64,000 nt of DNA from NCBI GenBank assembly GCA_030849465.1, contig JARVLF010000015.1, positions 620,001-684,000 on the forward strand. The letters run 5' to 3'. Both the position numbers and the translations under genes were made by a program. Positions 19,832 through 30,685 of this stretch are shown here, one piece after another. The notes below the pieces were generated by a model, which made no database searches, was not told the origin of the DNA, and was given only the letters and a program-made list of their open reading frames with translations. Numbering within the stretch: the stretch's first letter is position 1; every line of letters begins with the position of its first letter. Source of the stretch: Moesziomyces globuligerus (Eukaryota > Basidiomycota > Ustilaginomycetes > Ustilaginales > Ustilaginaceae).

Positions 19832-22800
19832 ATGTCAGAGCTCGACAGCTTCGAGCACTTTGATGGCGCCTCCACCTACGGCGCCAGCAGCTCCGACTAC
19901 TCTTACACGGATGGCCCCGCGCGATCTTCGGCCCAGACCAACGGGCAGAAATACTCCAAGGCTCGCTCCGATCAGCGCCGAACCAGGGACATCGATCTCG
20001 ACCTCGACCTCGAGGCGATCAGCGATCTGCACCTCACCGAGCACGACCTCGATCCTTCGCGCTCGCATGCCCATTCGCATCTGGCACGAGCCGCCAAGTT
20101 GGACGCCCATCCCCGCGACGACGCTCACTCGCATCTGCATTCCGCCCACGCCGGGATCCATCCCGACAGCGCCTCTCTCGGAGACGAATCGGCCTTCTCC
20201 TCGCTGCAAGAACTCCCCGAACACGCCTGCTCCTACTGTGGCATCTTCAATCCCTCGTGCGTCGTCAAGTGTCTGATCTGCAACAAGTGGTTCTGCAACT
20301 CGCGCGGCTCCACCTCGGGCTCGCACATTGTCAACCACCTCGTCCGCGCCAAGCACAAGGAGGTCTGCCTCCATGTCGAGTCGCCCCTCGGCGAGACAAC
20401 GCCCGAGTGTTACAACTGCGGAGCCAAGAACGTCTTCCTCCTCGGCTTCATCCCCGCCAAGAGCGAGACCGTGGTCGTTCTGCTCTGTCGCCAGCCATGC
20501 GCTGCCATGTCCAACTCCAAAGACGTCATCTGGGATACCAGCCAGTGGTCGCCACTCATCGAAGACCGATGCTTCCTCACTTGGCTCGTCAAGGTCCCCA
20601 CCGAGCACGAGCAGCTGCGCGCTCGCCCCATCACCCTCCAACAGATCAATCGCCTCGAAGAGGTCTGGAAGGAGAACGCCAACGCCAGCCTCGAAGATCT
20701 GGACAAGCCAGGCGTCGACGAGGAGCCCAACAGCATCCTCCTGCGCTACGAGGACGCATACCAGTACCAGAACATCCTCGGCCCGCTCGTCAAGATCGAA
20801 GCAGACTACGATCGCAAGCTCAAAGAATCGCAGACCCAGCAGGATCTCGTAGTCCGCTGGGACCAGGGTCTCAACCAGAAGAAGATCGCCTGGATGATGC
20901 TCCCCAAGCTCGAAAGCGGCGAGGTGCGTCTCGCCGTCGGCGACGAGCTCAAGCTGCGCTACCGAGGCGAAATGGCGCCGCCCTGGGAGGGGGTCGGACA
21001 TGTCATCAAGATCCCCAACAACGTCTCGGACGAAGTAGCCCTCGAGCTCAAACGCTCTGACGGCGTGCCGGATCAGTGCACGCACAACTTCTGCGCCGAC
21101 TTTGTCTGGAAGGCGACCTCGTTCGACCGCATGCAAAGCGCCATGAAGACCTTTGCTGTCGACGAGCAGAGCCTCAGCGCCACCATCTATCACCGCCTGC
21201 TTGGCCGCGATGTCGATGAGGGCATGCTGCGTACCACCATGCCGAAGCGTTTCAGCGCGCCCGGTCTGCCCGAGCTCAACCACAGCCAAGTCAATGCCGT
21301 CAAGAGCGTGCTCAAAAAACCGCTCAGCCTGATCCAAGGCCCTCCAGGCACGGGCAAGACGGTCACCAGTGCTACGATCGTCTACCAGCTCAGCAAGATG
21401 AACCCGGGACCCGTGCTCGTGTGTGCGCCCTCCAACGTTGCTGTGGACCAGCTCACCGAGAAGATCCACGCCACAGGCCTCAAGGTGGTCCGCCTCACCG
21501 CCAAGAGTCGCGAGGCGCTCGACAGTCCGATCAGCTTCCTCACGCTGCACGAGCAGGTCGCCAACAACGACACGCACATCGAGCTGCAGAAGCTCATCCA
21601 GCTCAAGAACGAGCAGGGCGAGCTGAGCAGCAGCGACGAGCGCAAGTACAAGGCGCTCACGCGTGCGTGCGAGAAGGAGATCCTCAGCACCGCCGATGTG
21701 ATCTGCTGCACGTGCGTCGGCTGCGGCGATCCTCGCCTGTCCAAGATCAAGTTCCGCACGGTGCTCGTCGACGAGGCGACGCAGGCGGCCGAGCCAGAGT
21801 GCATGATCCCGCTCGTCATGGGCTGCAAGCAGGTCGTCTTTGTCGGAGATCACCTTCAGCTGGGACCGGTGATCATGAACAAGAAGGCGGCGCGCGCCGG
21901 TCTGAGCCAGAGTCTGTTCGAGCGACTCATCATGCTGGGCAACCGACCGATCCGACTTCAGGTGCAGTACCGCATGCATCCGTGCCTCTCCGAGTTCCCT
22001 TCCAACATGTTCTACGAAGGAACGCTGCAGAACGGTGTCACCGCTCCGGAGCGTCTGCGCGACGACGTCGACTTCCCGTGGCCCGTGCCGTCGCTGCCCA
22101 TGCTCTTCTTCCAGAATCTGGGCCAGGAGGAGATCTCGAGCAGCGGCACCTCGTTCCTCAACCGCACCGAGGCTTCCAACGTCGAGAAGATCGTGACGCG
22201 CTTCTTCAAGGCCGGCGTCAGGCCGTCGCAGATCGGCATTGTGACGCCGTACGAGGGCCAGCGCAGCTACATTGTGAACCACATGCAGCTGCACGGATCG
22301 CTCAAAAAGGAGCTCTACAAGGAGGTGGAGGTGGCCAGCGTAGACGCGTTCCAGGGCCGAGAGAAGGACTACATCATCCTCAGCTGTGTGCGCAGCAACG
22401 AGCACCAGGGCATCGGCTTCCTGAGCGATCCTCGACGCCTCAATGTGGCGCTGACACGAGCACGGTTCGGACTGGTGATCCTCGGCAATCCCAAGGTGCT
22501 CAACAAGCATCCGCTGTGGCACTACCTGCTGGTGCACTACAAGGAGAAGGGATGCCTGGTGGAGGGCGTGCTGTCCAACCTGCAGCCGAGCATGATGCAG
22601 TTCCCCAAACCGCGTCGCCCGCTGCAGAAGCCGGGAGACCTGATGGCGCGGCATCGCCACGATCTCGGCGGGGGCGATGGGTTCGGCGTTGGACGCATGG
22701 GTCGCATGGGGGAGGGGATGGGCCGTGCCAACGAGCTGGGCTTCTTCCGCACGCACGACCCCATGTCGTACATCCCGAGCGATGCGCAGAGCGTGACGAG

Positions 22801-23119
22801 CCTGGGCACGCAGGCCACCTATCCGTCTGCGCATCTGTCGGTGGGAGGAGGCATGCACGGCGCGTATGCGAGCAGCATTGTCAGCCAGGACGTGGACACG
22901 GAGAGCCTGACGGGCAGCACGGCGCCGTCGGCGAGCATAACGTACAGCCAGAGCGACCGGCTGCAGCGCCGGCTGAGCCTGAGCAGCATGAGCGGCGCAT
23001 CGGATCTGGCCAGCCTAGACAACTACAAGGGCGACGGCGAATACCTCGGTTCGCACGACGATGATGCCGCTTCGACCTTCTCGGCGGCCATCTCGCAGTC
23101 GTCGTTCACCACGTTTTGA
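19832..23119 (+). CDS. UPF1: Nonsense-mediated decay helicase Upf1
   Basis: ATP-dependent SF1 RNA helicase central to nonsense-mediated decay, 1095 residues, intronless. The Cys/His-rich zinc domain, which binds Upf2, begins with [22 protein letters not shown] near residue 133. Walker A is GPPGTGKT at about 503-510, motif [12 protein letters not shown] near 648, [16 protein letters not shown] near 711, and [20 protein letters not shown] with [11 protein letters not shown] near 838-880. These match Upf1 closely. The N-terminal 130 residues are acidic and His-rich. The C-terminal tail beyond about residue 930 is Gly/Ser-rich with three S-Q pairs and ends QSSFTTF. The chosen ATG gives [14 protein letters not shown]; the frame is open 32 codons upstream but that part lacks conservation cues. 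UPF3 lies upstream. Confidence 0.96.
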   Translation: MSELDSFEHFDGASTYGASSSDYSYTDGPARSSAQTNGQKYSKARSDQRRTRDIDLDLDLEAISDLHLTEHDLDPSRSHAHSHLARAAKLDAHPRDDAHSHLHSAHAGIHPDSASLGDESAFSSLQELPEHACSYCGIFNPSCVVKCLICNKWFCNSRGSTSGSHIVNHLVRAKHKEVCLHVESPLGETTPECYNCGAKNVFLLGFIPAKSETVVVLLCRQPCAAMSNSKDVIWDTSQWSPLIEDRCFLTWLVKVPTEHEQLRARPITLQQINRLEEVWKENANASLEDLDKPGVDEEPNSILLRYEDAYQYQNILGPLVKIEADYDRKLKESQTQQDLVVRWDQGLNQKKIAWMMLPKLESGEVRLAVGDELKLRYRGEMAPPWEGVGHVIKIPNNVSDEVALELKRSDGVPDQCTHNFCADFVWKATSFDRMQSAMKTFAVDEQSLSATIYHRLLGRDVDEGMLRTTMPKRFSAPGLPELNHSQVNAVKSVLKKPLSLIQGPPGTGKTVTSATIVYQLSKMNPGPVLVCAPSNVAVDQLTEKIHATGLKVVRLTAKSREALDSPISFLTLHEQVANNDTHIELQKLIQLKNEQGELSSSDERKYKALTRACEKEILSTADVICCTCVGCGDPRLSKIKFRTVLVDEATQAAEPECMIPLVMGCKQVVFVGDHLQLGPVIMNKKAARAGLSQSLFERLIMLGNRPIRLQVQYRMHPCLSEFPSNMFYEGTLQNGVTAPERLRDDVDFPWPVPSLPMLFFQNLGQEEISSSGTSFLNRTEASNVEKIVTRFFKAGVRPSQIGIVTPYEGQRSYIVNHMQLHGSLKKELYKEVEVASVDAFQGREKDYIILSCVRSNEHQGIGFLSDPRRLNVALTRARFGLVILGNPKVLNKHPLWHYLLVHYKEKGCLVEGVLSNLQPSMMQFPKPRRPLQKPGDLMARHRHDLGGGDGFGVGRMGRMGEGMGRANELGFFRTHDPMSYIPSDAQSVTSLGTQATYPSAHLSVGGGMHGAYASSIVSQDVDTESLTGSTAPSASITYSQSDRLQRRLSLSSMSGASDLASLDNYKGDGEYLGSHDDDAASTFSAAISQSSFTTF

Positions 23120-25371
23120 TCCAGCGTCCGTGCTGAGCTGGCTTCCGACCGGCTCGGCTGCGTTGCCAACCACTATTCATCTGTGTCGCTGCCAATCGGC
23201 TTGACCCCGATAGACGGCGATGATCGTGCTCGAGACAGGCCTCCGATTCAGGTGGGACGGGCGACGCATCGCTGCATGACGACGCTCCTTCCCGGAATCC
23301 GACCTCGCCTTTGCAACCTGCGGGGGCAGGACGCGCGCGCGCGCATGCGTTTTGCCCCAGTCCCTGTCATTCAGATTCGACAGCATGGCTTGTAAGGGGC
23401 CTCGTCCGCTGGCTGTGCTCGGGCGGAGTTCGCGTGCCTGGTATTGTCCGCTTCTTTTGCACACGTATCTAGGCTAGCTCGTTAGTGGTGTTCATGCTGC
23501 TCGCTCAGAGCTTGCTCCTGGTCGTTGGGGGAGCCAAATGCATGCTCGCAGTGATGCCAAATCGAATCGAGCGATCCACGGTGCAGATCCGGCAGGGTGG
23601 TTCGCGTGCGGTTCGCGTGTGCTGCACCCCTACCTTGCCCCTGACTTTGTTTAGACTCAGGGCGTGGGGGGTGGGAAATTTCGGAGGAGATGGAAAGCAG
23701 GGCCAGCTCTGGCACCGAAGGATGGATTGGCAAGGATTTTTTCGGCTCGAGTAAGCGAAGTGTGCGAGTGCAGAGCACGGGCTAAGCGAGCGCGGACGCT
23801 CTGCGATCTGGCAGCAGGCTGCCAATTTGATCGGGGGCTGTAGAAGAGGCAGAGCTTCGACGTCGGAGTGTCGGTGCCAAACACGCCAGCTGCACTCGTT
23901 CATGCATCTCTGGCTCTGCAAGCCCACTCGCACTCGGACCGCCCCGTCGCTCGCGATTTCTTCTCAGCGACCCGCAGCAGCTCAAGCCAACTCCGCCCGC
24001 CAAAATCAGAATAAAGCTCTGCCAGTTGAAATGCTCTCCCACAGCCTTTCGAATGCAGACACAGGGGGCGAGAGGAGTTCGGACGCTGACGAGCTTTCCA
24101 AGGGCCTAGAGTCGTGGGCGTCCAGTTCCGATTTTGAGCGGGACGCCGTTGAGCTTGCTCGCTGTCCAACCGTCACGCCTCGGAAGTTGTGTGGGCATGC
24201 TGTACCGTACCGCACCGTCGTTGCTACCGCTTCTCAATGCGATCGAACAAACACCACGGAAGCGGCTCATTTGGGACGATGCGGCGCATGATGCAAACGC
24301 GGCACCGTTGCCAAGCGTCAGGTGGCAACAGCGGGTTCTAGCGGCCGTGAACAAGCAAAGCTGCATCTCGCTGTCCAAGGCGTGGGCGTGCACGGGCACA
24401 GGCAGGCTGCATACAGCACGCCTGCAGTCGCAGTGGGCTCGCCGTGCCAGTTGCGCTTCTTGGATGCAGCTGAGTTGGCTGTAGCTGTAGGACGCAGCTT
24501 CGCTTGCTCTCGCTTAGCCCGCGGGGGCGCGCCCATTTTTTCCACTGCTACTGCACGCGCCTTGGCCTGGTGTCTCGCCTTGCGCCCCCGGTCAGGGCGA
24601 GACATCGGCTTCTGCAGCGATGCCCAACTCTCGGTCTCAGCCCGCACCCCCCGCCCTGAAGTTGCACCCTGTCGAAGCTGCCAGCTGCAGCCAGAGTTGG
24701 CAATCACACGAGGCCCGTGGCGTCGAGATTTGCTTGCACCTCGCTTCGCCTCGCCCTGTCCTCGCCCTGTCCTCGCCCTGCTCCGAAGGCCTTCGGCACC
24801 AGACAGGCACGTTCAGGTGGCTTCCATCGCCGCTGCGAATGCACACCGACCTCTACGTCCAAGGCGTCGAGAGTCTCGGCTTCTCTCTACCTTCCACCAC
24901 GGACGGCCTTTTACGCGCCGACGTTCTTTCATCTCCCTCCTTTGCCACTACACCATACGACTGGGTCGGTCGGAACGGCAGCCCTGTTGGATTATCGGAC
25001 CGCTCCCGCTCCTGTTCCTTCTTGGTTCTTCGCCTTCAGCCGTGACATTCTGCCGTGCGCCGCGACGGAGCACGATCGCCCTCGCTCGGACCGAAGCATG
25101 ATCGCTGCTTAGCACTGCTCTCTTTTTTGCTTTCATCTATCCCGCCCCCGTCTGCCCTCAATCTGCGCCGGTCGCAGCGCTGCAGTCGCTTCGCCTCTCA
25201 AGGCACGGCAACGCACTCAACACTCTCTTGGAACCGCTTCTCAGCCCCATCCCGCTCTTTCCTCCGAAACTGTCGCGCCGAACAAGCCCGAGTGCGTGTA
25301 TCTGGAACTCTCCTTTCGCACGCAGGTGGGCGTGATTGCAAAGCCGTTGCGGCTAACCCGACGCACCCACC
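23120..25371. other. Spacer between UPF1 and coiled-coil gene
   Basis: A 2.25-kb stretch after the UPF1 stop. The open frames are short or overlap on opposite strands with no motif. It should hold the UPF1 3' end and the promoter of the downstream gene. No repeat or RNA gene was recognised. Confidence 0.5.
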
Positions 25372-28300
25372 ATGTTCTCGCAGTGGCGCAGCAAGCGCCA
25401 CTTTCCCATGGACGCTGGCTCGTCGGCAGCTCCGATGGGCTCGCAGCAACCCACAACTCCATTCGAGGCCGACCAGACAGCGTCAGGCGAAGCTGCACGC
25501 GCGACGCCGCCGCAGCAGCACCACCAGATGTCTTCAGCAGCCGCCGTCAAGGCTTTCGGCAAAGCCAGCATCGCAAAGGCAGCCAAGTTCCGACCGAGCA
25601 CTCGCGAAGGCGCCACCGGATCGCGTTCGCCCATGAGCTTCGCCGCCGGTCCGCGCTCCAACAGCCGAGGCGCCAACAGCCTCGAGTTCGGCGGCGGCGT
25701 CGTCCCCGACGATCCACTCGCGGCCGAGGCCGATACGTCAGCTTCGGCACCTCCGTCTGGTCACGCTCTCCGCTCGCAGAGCAAGCCACTGCCAAGCCCA
25801 ACGACCGCCACCCGACCGCCGCCGCCCACCACCACTCCTTCGACCATCACGGATACCTCGCCTGAGAAAGAGACTCAGCACTCCCGCCTCGCCTCCATCG
25901 GCTCGCTCGGCAGTTTCGAAGACTTCCGATCCATCATCGCCTTTTCATCCGCTTCCAATCTGCTCGAGGAGAGCCCGGCACTCACTGTCTCCACCGACTA
26001 CTCCAGCCCCGGCTTTCCTTCTGCCGTCGCAGCTGCTGCCGACAAGCAGCCGCTGGCCGTCGTCAAGGACAAGGCTCAGCCTCCTCTGCCTCCTCTCCTG
26101 ACAAGACCACAGCAGAGCTCCGTTGCAGACGTTCCAACGTCGAGCAGCAGCAACGGTTCGCTCGCCCCACGCAGCTCGCCCAGGAAACCAGTGGGCACAT
26201 CAGTCGCTTTTGGCCCCGACGAGCCCGCGCATCTCCGACCACAGTCGATCGGTATCCATCGCCGCTCTGCGGCCCCAAGCGTACCCGAGACGGTCTCCCA
26301 GCCAGGCTCCTCGCAGTTCGCTAGCGAGGAGTTCCACTCGCCCGGACAGAGGATGTCGAGCACCGATGCCATGCGCAGACTCGAAGACAGCATCCGAGAG
26401 GGCTCGGGTAGGCAGGCCGCGTTTGGCCTCGGCATCTCTTCGCAGGAAGATGCAGACGCCACCACCTCGGGCGCTGCTCCTGGCGCGACCAGGAATGCGC
26501 ACACAAAGACGAGCAGTGACATGTCCGGCCACAGCTCCGGCGACAGCTGGGGCCGAACTTCGTTCGGTCGAGACACGCTGCGTATGCTCGGCGACTCGGA
26601 CCAGCTCGTCGAGGGGTCCGCAAGAGCTGCCTCCCTCGCCTCGAGCAAGACTCAGAAGACCCAGGTCAGCGACAGCGGCCACAGCACCAACACGGCCGAA
26701 ACCAGCGCCGACATTCATGACTCGGACCAACTCTCGACCATCAAGGAACGCACCGAATCGCCCGAGTCCATGCTCAAACGCCACATCTCGATGGACTCGA
26801 GCTTCAGCCTCTCCCAGAACGCCGAGTTCTCCGACGCCCGCACTTCGAGAGCTTCCGCGTCCTCGTCCGGTTCCATCCCGCAAGCGATGAGCTCGCCGCT
26901 GTCACGTCCAAATGGACTGCAGAGTACACCATCGCATGGCTCTGCCCGGCGCGAGGCGAAAGCGACAGACAAGGCTCCGGGCGCTTTGAAGCAGGCTCAA
27001 TCGCAGTCAGCAGTCAGTGGCATCGGTTCGCCCACTTTTGGCTTCCGGCGAAGACAAACCTCGCATTCGTCAACCGTAAACGAGCTTTTGCCCCCTCTCG
27101 AGCTCGAAGCTGCCGAGTTCAAGCCGCATGCCAGAACAGCCTCGAATGCTTCGGCGAGCAACCCGCGCACCGCTCCGCTCGAGCCCTCAGCCATCGCTGG
27201 ACTCCGTCGCGGCTCGGCCGGCGTCCTCTCCGGCTCCACCGGAGCATCGCGCTCGGGATCCCCGTACACGACGCCTTTGCCGTCGATGCCCTTCCCGACG
27301 GCTTCGTCCACGCCCCTCTTCCATGCTAGCTTTGCGCGAGGAGCAGCAGCGCAAGCATCGGAGCCAAACACACCCAACCTGTCCTACGATGCTGCACTGG
27401 CCAAAGCCGTGGGCAAGGAACGCAAGGTGCGACCGACCGCACTCGTGCTCAGCCCCTCGGCGCTCTCAGCCATGTCGCCCTTGTCGCCCAGCTCGATCAG
27501 CTTCAAGGGTCTCGCTAGCCCGGGCAAGCCGCGTGCTCCACCTCCCTCGGCACCGCCCACCGACCCGCTGCCGCCCATCCCCAACACCCCGTCTTTCGCG
27601 CCCAAGAGCCCGAATCCCCTGCAGCGCGACGGCTCTTGGAACACGCGCACGTCCGCGTCGAGCTTTGTCGACGACGCGGATTCGGATCCGGATCCGCTCA
27701 ACACGCCAAAGGGATCCCGCTCGAGGGGCCTGCTCGAGTCGGAACGGAGTCGAACCGAGACCACCCGGAAGAGCTCCATGGACGCGAAGCTACCCGCTTC
27801 CTCGGCAGCCCTTCATAGCATCACTACTTCGGATGTCAGGCGAGGCTCAGAGGGCGGATCGGCGCAGGATCCGGCAGCCAGTTCGCCTGTCGAGGATCGT
27901 AAGACCGCAGGAGACGACAATTCCACAGCGCACAGGCCAGCACCAACATCAGCACCAGCACCAGCATCGGCATCAGCCACAGCACCAGCATCCGCACCAG
28001 CCACAGCATCAACATTGGCACCAACACCAGCTACAGCGCCAGCAGTAGCAGCAGTGTTGACTGAGAAGCTCGAGCCCGGGGATGATCCGAAGGCGTCCTT
28101 GGAGGAGATGGACGACATTTCCAGCGGCAAAGCGATGGTCTCGACAGCGCAGAAAGTCACGCGTGTCTCGGTGCAGCCGGTTCGCCGGCCTTCCAAGGTC
28201 GCTGAGGCCGGTCCGGGCCGGGTCCACCAAACGACCACATCCTCGAGCCCGAAGACCGAGGCGAACGCCGTGACAGCTCTCGGCACCCCTCGCGACCCTA

Positions 28301-30036
28301 CAGAGCATGCATCTGCTCCGAAGCAGGGAGAGGCTTCAGTCATTCAGGACACCTCCGCGTCGAATTCCGCGCACACTTCTGAATCTGTCCTCGATTCCAC
28401 CGTGCAGTCCAATCTTTCCAGTGCGTCGCAGACGCAAGGGCGTCGCACAGCCGCGACGGAGAAACCCATGCGAGCTGCGGGACCGCCCCCGAGCGCATGG
28501 GGCTCCAAAGGCCGCGTGGCACAGTCGCAGACCGCTGGTGGCTCTGCGCCTGGATCCAAGGCCGGATCGGATGCAGGTCACGACCACCTGGAGGAGCTTC
28601 GAAATGGCGCCGAGAGCGTCGCTAGCTGTCACTCGACCTTGAGCACCATCAGCGACCGTCGGCGCGAGATCATGCACGACAAGGAAGTGCTGCTCAAGCA
28701 ATTGAACGAGTCGGAACGTCAAGAGATCCTCAGGCGTACCGAGGGCCGCTTTGCAGGCGCGTTCACCGAGGTCGCTGCGGCGTTCCGCCAGCTGCAGGCG
28801 GACAAGCTGGTGCTCGAGCAGATCATCCGCGAGAAGACGCCGCTCAGCGGTGCCGGTGCGAACAACGAGATGCTGAGCAGCTACCTCTCGACGATGAACG
28901 CCAAGGTGGAGCACAGCAACGCCGAGATCCGCAAGCTGCTCGACCTGCTCGAGCAGCAGCGCGAGGTGATCGAGCAGATGATGGCGACGCACCAGCTCGA
29001 GAAGGAGACGTACGAGGAGGATCTCGAGCGGCTGCGCGGCGCTCTGGACGAGGCGCACGTGGACGTGGATCGCCAGCAGGCGACCATCGTTCGGCTCAAC
29101 GAGGAGCTGGCGCGCGCTCACACCACCACGGTGCAGGCCAATGCCGAGGCGATGCGCGCGCGCACCACGCTCGTCGAAGAAGGCCGGAAGCGGGACAAAG
29201 TGGTTCAGCTGCTTCGGCAGGCCAAGCAACGGCTGCGAGAGGTCGAGACCGAGACGCTTGCGTCCAGAGACAGCCGTACGTACCACGCTGGCGTTGCCGG
29301 GGACGAGGCGCCGGCCACGGGCTCGGAAGCGGCTCCGCAGCTCGGGGTGGCCAAGGCGGTGTCGTCGTCGTCCGAGAGCGAGGTGGCGATGCTGCGGCGA
29401 CTGCTCGAGGAGCGGGACCACGAGATCGCGTCGCTGCGGCTGGGGCATGCGGATGCTGTGATGCAGGAGGCGGACGACAGTGCATGCTCGGTGGCCGACC
29501 AGCATTCGGAGCGGTCGGGCGAGGGCGAGGAGGCGAATGCGGGCGACGAGATGGCGCGGCTGCGCGTGCAGATCCAGGAGCAGAAGGAGCGCGAGAAGCA
29601 GATCCGCACCGCCTACATGTACGTGCGCGACGAGCTGCGCAAGGCCAACCTCGAGAGGCGCCGCTCGTCGAGCGCGTCGATCTCGAGCCTCGCCGCGCCG
29701 GCGAGCGGTGCGGCCTCGCCGTTCTCGCTCGGCACGCCGCTGGCGCGCACGCGCTTGGCGGGTCATGAGGCGGCAGCAGCGGGGGAGCGGCCCGCGCGCC
29801 TCGGGACGGCGAGCGGGATCGAGTCGGCAAACGACGGCACGCCCGTCAAGCTCAAGCGCTTGAGTCTGCCGATTGTCGCGCGCGCCGCTGCACCCATCAG
29901 CACGCCGGCACACCAGGACGCTCATCCGCCCTCGTCGTTCCGCGCGCTCGCTGCCGATGCACCCGAGCACGCCAGACGACACAGCAGACACCTCGCTTCG
30001 CGCTCGCCGCCCTCCGCTTCGTCGCCGCGCGTATAA
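25372..30036 (+). CDS. Large disordered/coiled-coil protein, unknown
   Basis: Not recognised. The 1554-residue product starts MFSQWRSKRHFP at an ATG in context CACCATG and has no intron. Residues 1 to about 1065 are Ser/Pro/Ala-rich and look disordered, with many S-P and R-x-x-S sites. An Ala-Pro-Ser-Thr tract lies near residues 853-895. A coiled coil begins near residue 1070 (ELRNGAESVASCHSTLSTI) and runs to about 1305, with QQREVIEQMMATHQLEKETY typical of heptads. Shorter helical segments follow near 1335-1360 and 1393-1432 (EKQIRTAYMYVRDELRKA). The tail is again disordered. There are no catalytic motifs, signal peptide or membrane segment. The architecture fits a cytoskeletal, polarity or septation scaffold, but that is inference only. 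Confidence 0.85.
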   Translation: MFSQWRSKRHFPMDAGSSAAPMGSQQPTTPFEADQTASGEAARATPPQQHHQMSSAAAVKAFGKASIAKAAKFRPSTREGATGSRSPMSFAAGPRSNSRGANSLEFGGGVVPDDPLAAEADTSASAPPSGHALRSQSKPLPSPTTATRPPPPTTTPSTITDTSPEKETQHSRLASIGSLGSFEDFRSIIAFSSASNLLEESPALTVSTDYSSPGFPSAVAAAADKQPLAVVKDKAQPPLPPLLTRPQQSSVADVPTSSSSNGSLAPRSSPRKPVGTSVAFGPDEPAHLRPQSIGIHRRSAAPSVPETVSQPGSSQFASEEFHSPGQRMSSTDAMRRLEDSIREGSGRQAAFGLGISSQEDADATTSGAAPGATRNAHTKTSSDMSGHSSGDSWGRTSFGRDTLRMLGDSDQLVEGSARAASLASSKTQKTQVSDSGHSTNTAETSADIHDSDQLSTIKERTESPESMLKRHISMDSSFSLSQNAEFSDARTSRASASSSGSIPQAMSSPLSRPNGLQSTPSHGSARREAKATDKAPGALKQAQSQSAVSGIGSPTFGFRRRQTSHSSTVNELLPPLELEAAEFKPHARTASNASASNPRTAPLEPSAIAGLRRGSAGVLSGSTGASRSGSPYTTPLPSMPFPTASSTPLFHASFARGAAAQASEPNTPNLSYDAALAKAVGKERKVRPTALVLSPSALSAMSPLSPSSISFKGLASPGKPRAPPPSAPPTDPLPPIPNTPSFAPKSPNPLQRDGSWNTRTSASSFVDDADSDPDPLNTPKGSRSRGLLESERSRTETTRKSSMDAKLPASSAALHSITTSDVRRGSEGGSAQDPAASSPVEDRKTAGDDNSTAHRPAPTSAPAPASASATAPASAPATASTLAPTPATAPAVAAVLTEKLEPGDDPKASLEEMDDISSGKAMVSTAQKVTRVSVQPVRRPSKVAEAGPGRVHQTTTSSSPKTEANAVTALGTPRDPTEHASAPKQGEASVIQDTSASNSAHTSESVLDSTVQSNLSSASQTQGRRTAATEKPMRAAGPPPSAWGSKGRVAQSQTAGGSAPGSKAGSDAGHDHLEELRNGAESVASCHSTLSTISDRRREIMHDKEVLLKQLNESERQEILRRTEGRFAGAFTEVAAAFRQLQADKLVLEQIIREKTPLSGAGANNEMLSSYLSTMNAKVEHSNAEIRKLLDLLEQQREVIEQMMATHQLEKETYEEDLERLRGALDEAHVDVDRQQATIVRLNEELARAHTTTVQANAEAMRARTTLVEEGRKRDKVVQLLRQAKQRLREVETETLASRDSRTYHAGVAGDEAPATGSEAAPQLGVAKAVSSSSESEVAMLRRLLEERDHEIASLRLGHADAVMQEADDSACSVADQHSERSGEGEEANAGDEMARLRVQIQEQKEREKQIRTAYMYVRDELRKANLERRRSSSASISSLAAPASGAASPFSLGTPLARTRLAGHEAAAAGERPARLGTASGIESANDGTPVKLKRLSLPIVARAAAPISTPAHQDAHPPSSFRALAADAPEHARRHSRHLASRSPPSASSPRV
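27936..28053 (+). repeat. Ala/Pro-coding imperfect repeat
   Basis: An in-frame tract of CCAGCA, CCAGCC and CCAACA-like hexamers with variations, encoding alternating Ala with Pro, Ser or Thr inside the disordered part of the large coiled-coil protein. Probably length-variable between strains. Confidence 0.8.
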
Positions 30037-30685
30037 GCCGCACATCTGAGCTCTCTTTCGTCTACCTCTGGTTGCGAATTTCGTTGACGGTCTACCGCAA
30101 TGGCTTGCTTAGGCTCGGCGGTGCTGGGCAGTTGAGAGTGGTTGGGTTGCGATTTTTTAAGTTGACAGTTGAGCGCAATGGGATGGATGGAGTTGTGCAC
30201 TGCGTGCTGGTGTCGCGGTGTCGCATTGCGAGCAGGTGAAGCGCGCCCGAGGTTGTGTGCGAGTCGGGAGGGGGATGGATGGATGTGCGGACAGCGTGAG
30301 GGCTGCATGGGATGCGGGCGAGGCAAGGTATCGAAGCGGGTGAGCAAGGATCTTGGACGGGAGCCACATGGGGCTCACAGCACACAGGAGGTAGAGTCGT
30401 CGACCTTTGAGCCACGGACGGTCTCGGCTGGGCAGGTGCGACTCGTAGGCGTGGAAGAAAAGGACCAAGCCGTCATGTCGAGTGTGGGAAGCAAGTGAGG
30501 TGTTTGCACTGCGTACGTGCGTGCGTGCAGGATGTGGCGAGAGGGACTCTAGGGACGAAGCATTAGCAGGATGCGGTCTCGGTAGCTCCTCATCCCCCTC
30601 TGCCCTAAGCAACGGCGGGAGAACTCGAAGGATGTACGGGGACGGTAGGACCGAATGCGAGCACATCCAGGTGGCTTGAGCTGGA
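30037..30685. other. Convergent spacer, coiled-coil gene/SSK1
   Basis: A 649-base stretch between two 3' ends. It shows G/A-rich plus-strand sequence with GGATGGATGG-type short repeats near 30181-30190 and 30272-30285. No gene was recognised. Confidence 0.6.

Noticed and set aside
19835..22858. 1007-codon open frame antisense to UPF1
   Set aside because: Strong C/G third-position bias in the sense gene leaves the antisense frame free of stops. The product has no family motif, while the sense strand is a clear Upf1. The same applies to long antisense frames over UTP4 (36486-39185), the coiled-coil gene (28336-30045), NDC80 (57305-58873), SSK1 (31413-33413) and CAP (54830-56593).
24322..25101. 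259-codon open frame upstream of the coiled-coil gene
   Set aside because: Low-quality composition rich in Arg, Ser and Cys, no motif, overlapped by other frames of similar length on both strands; looks like chance in GC-rich DNA.
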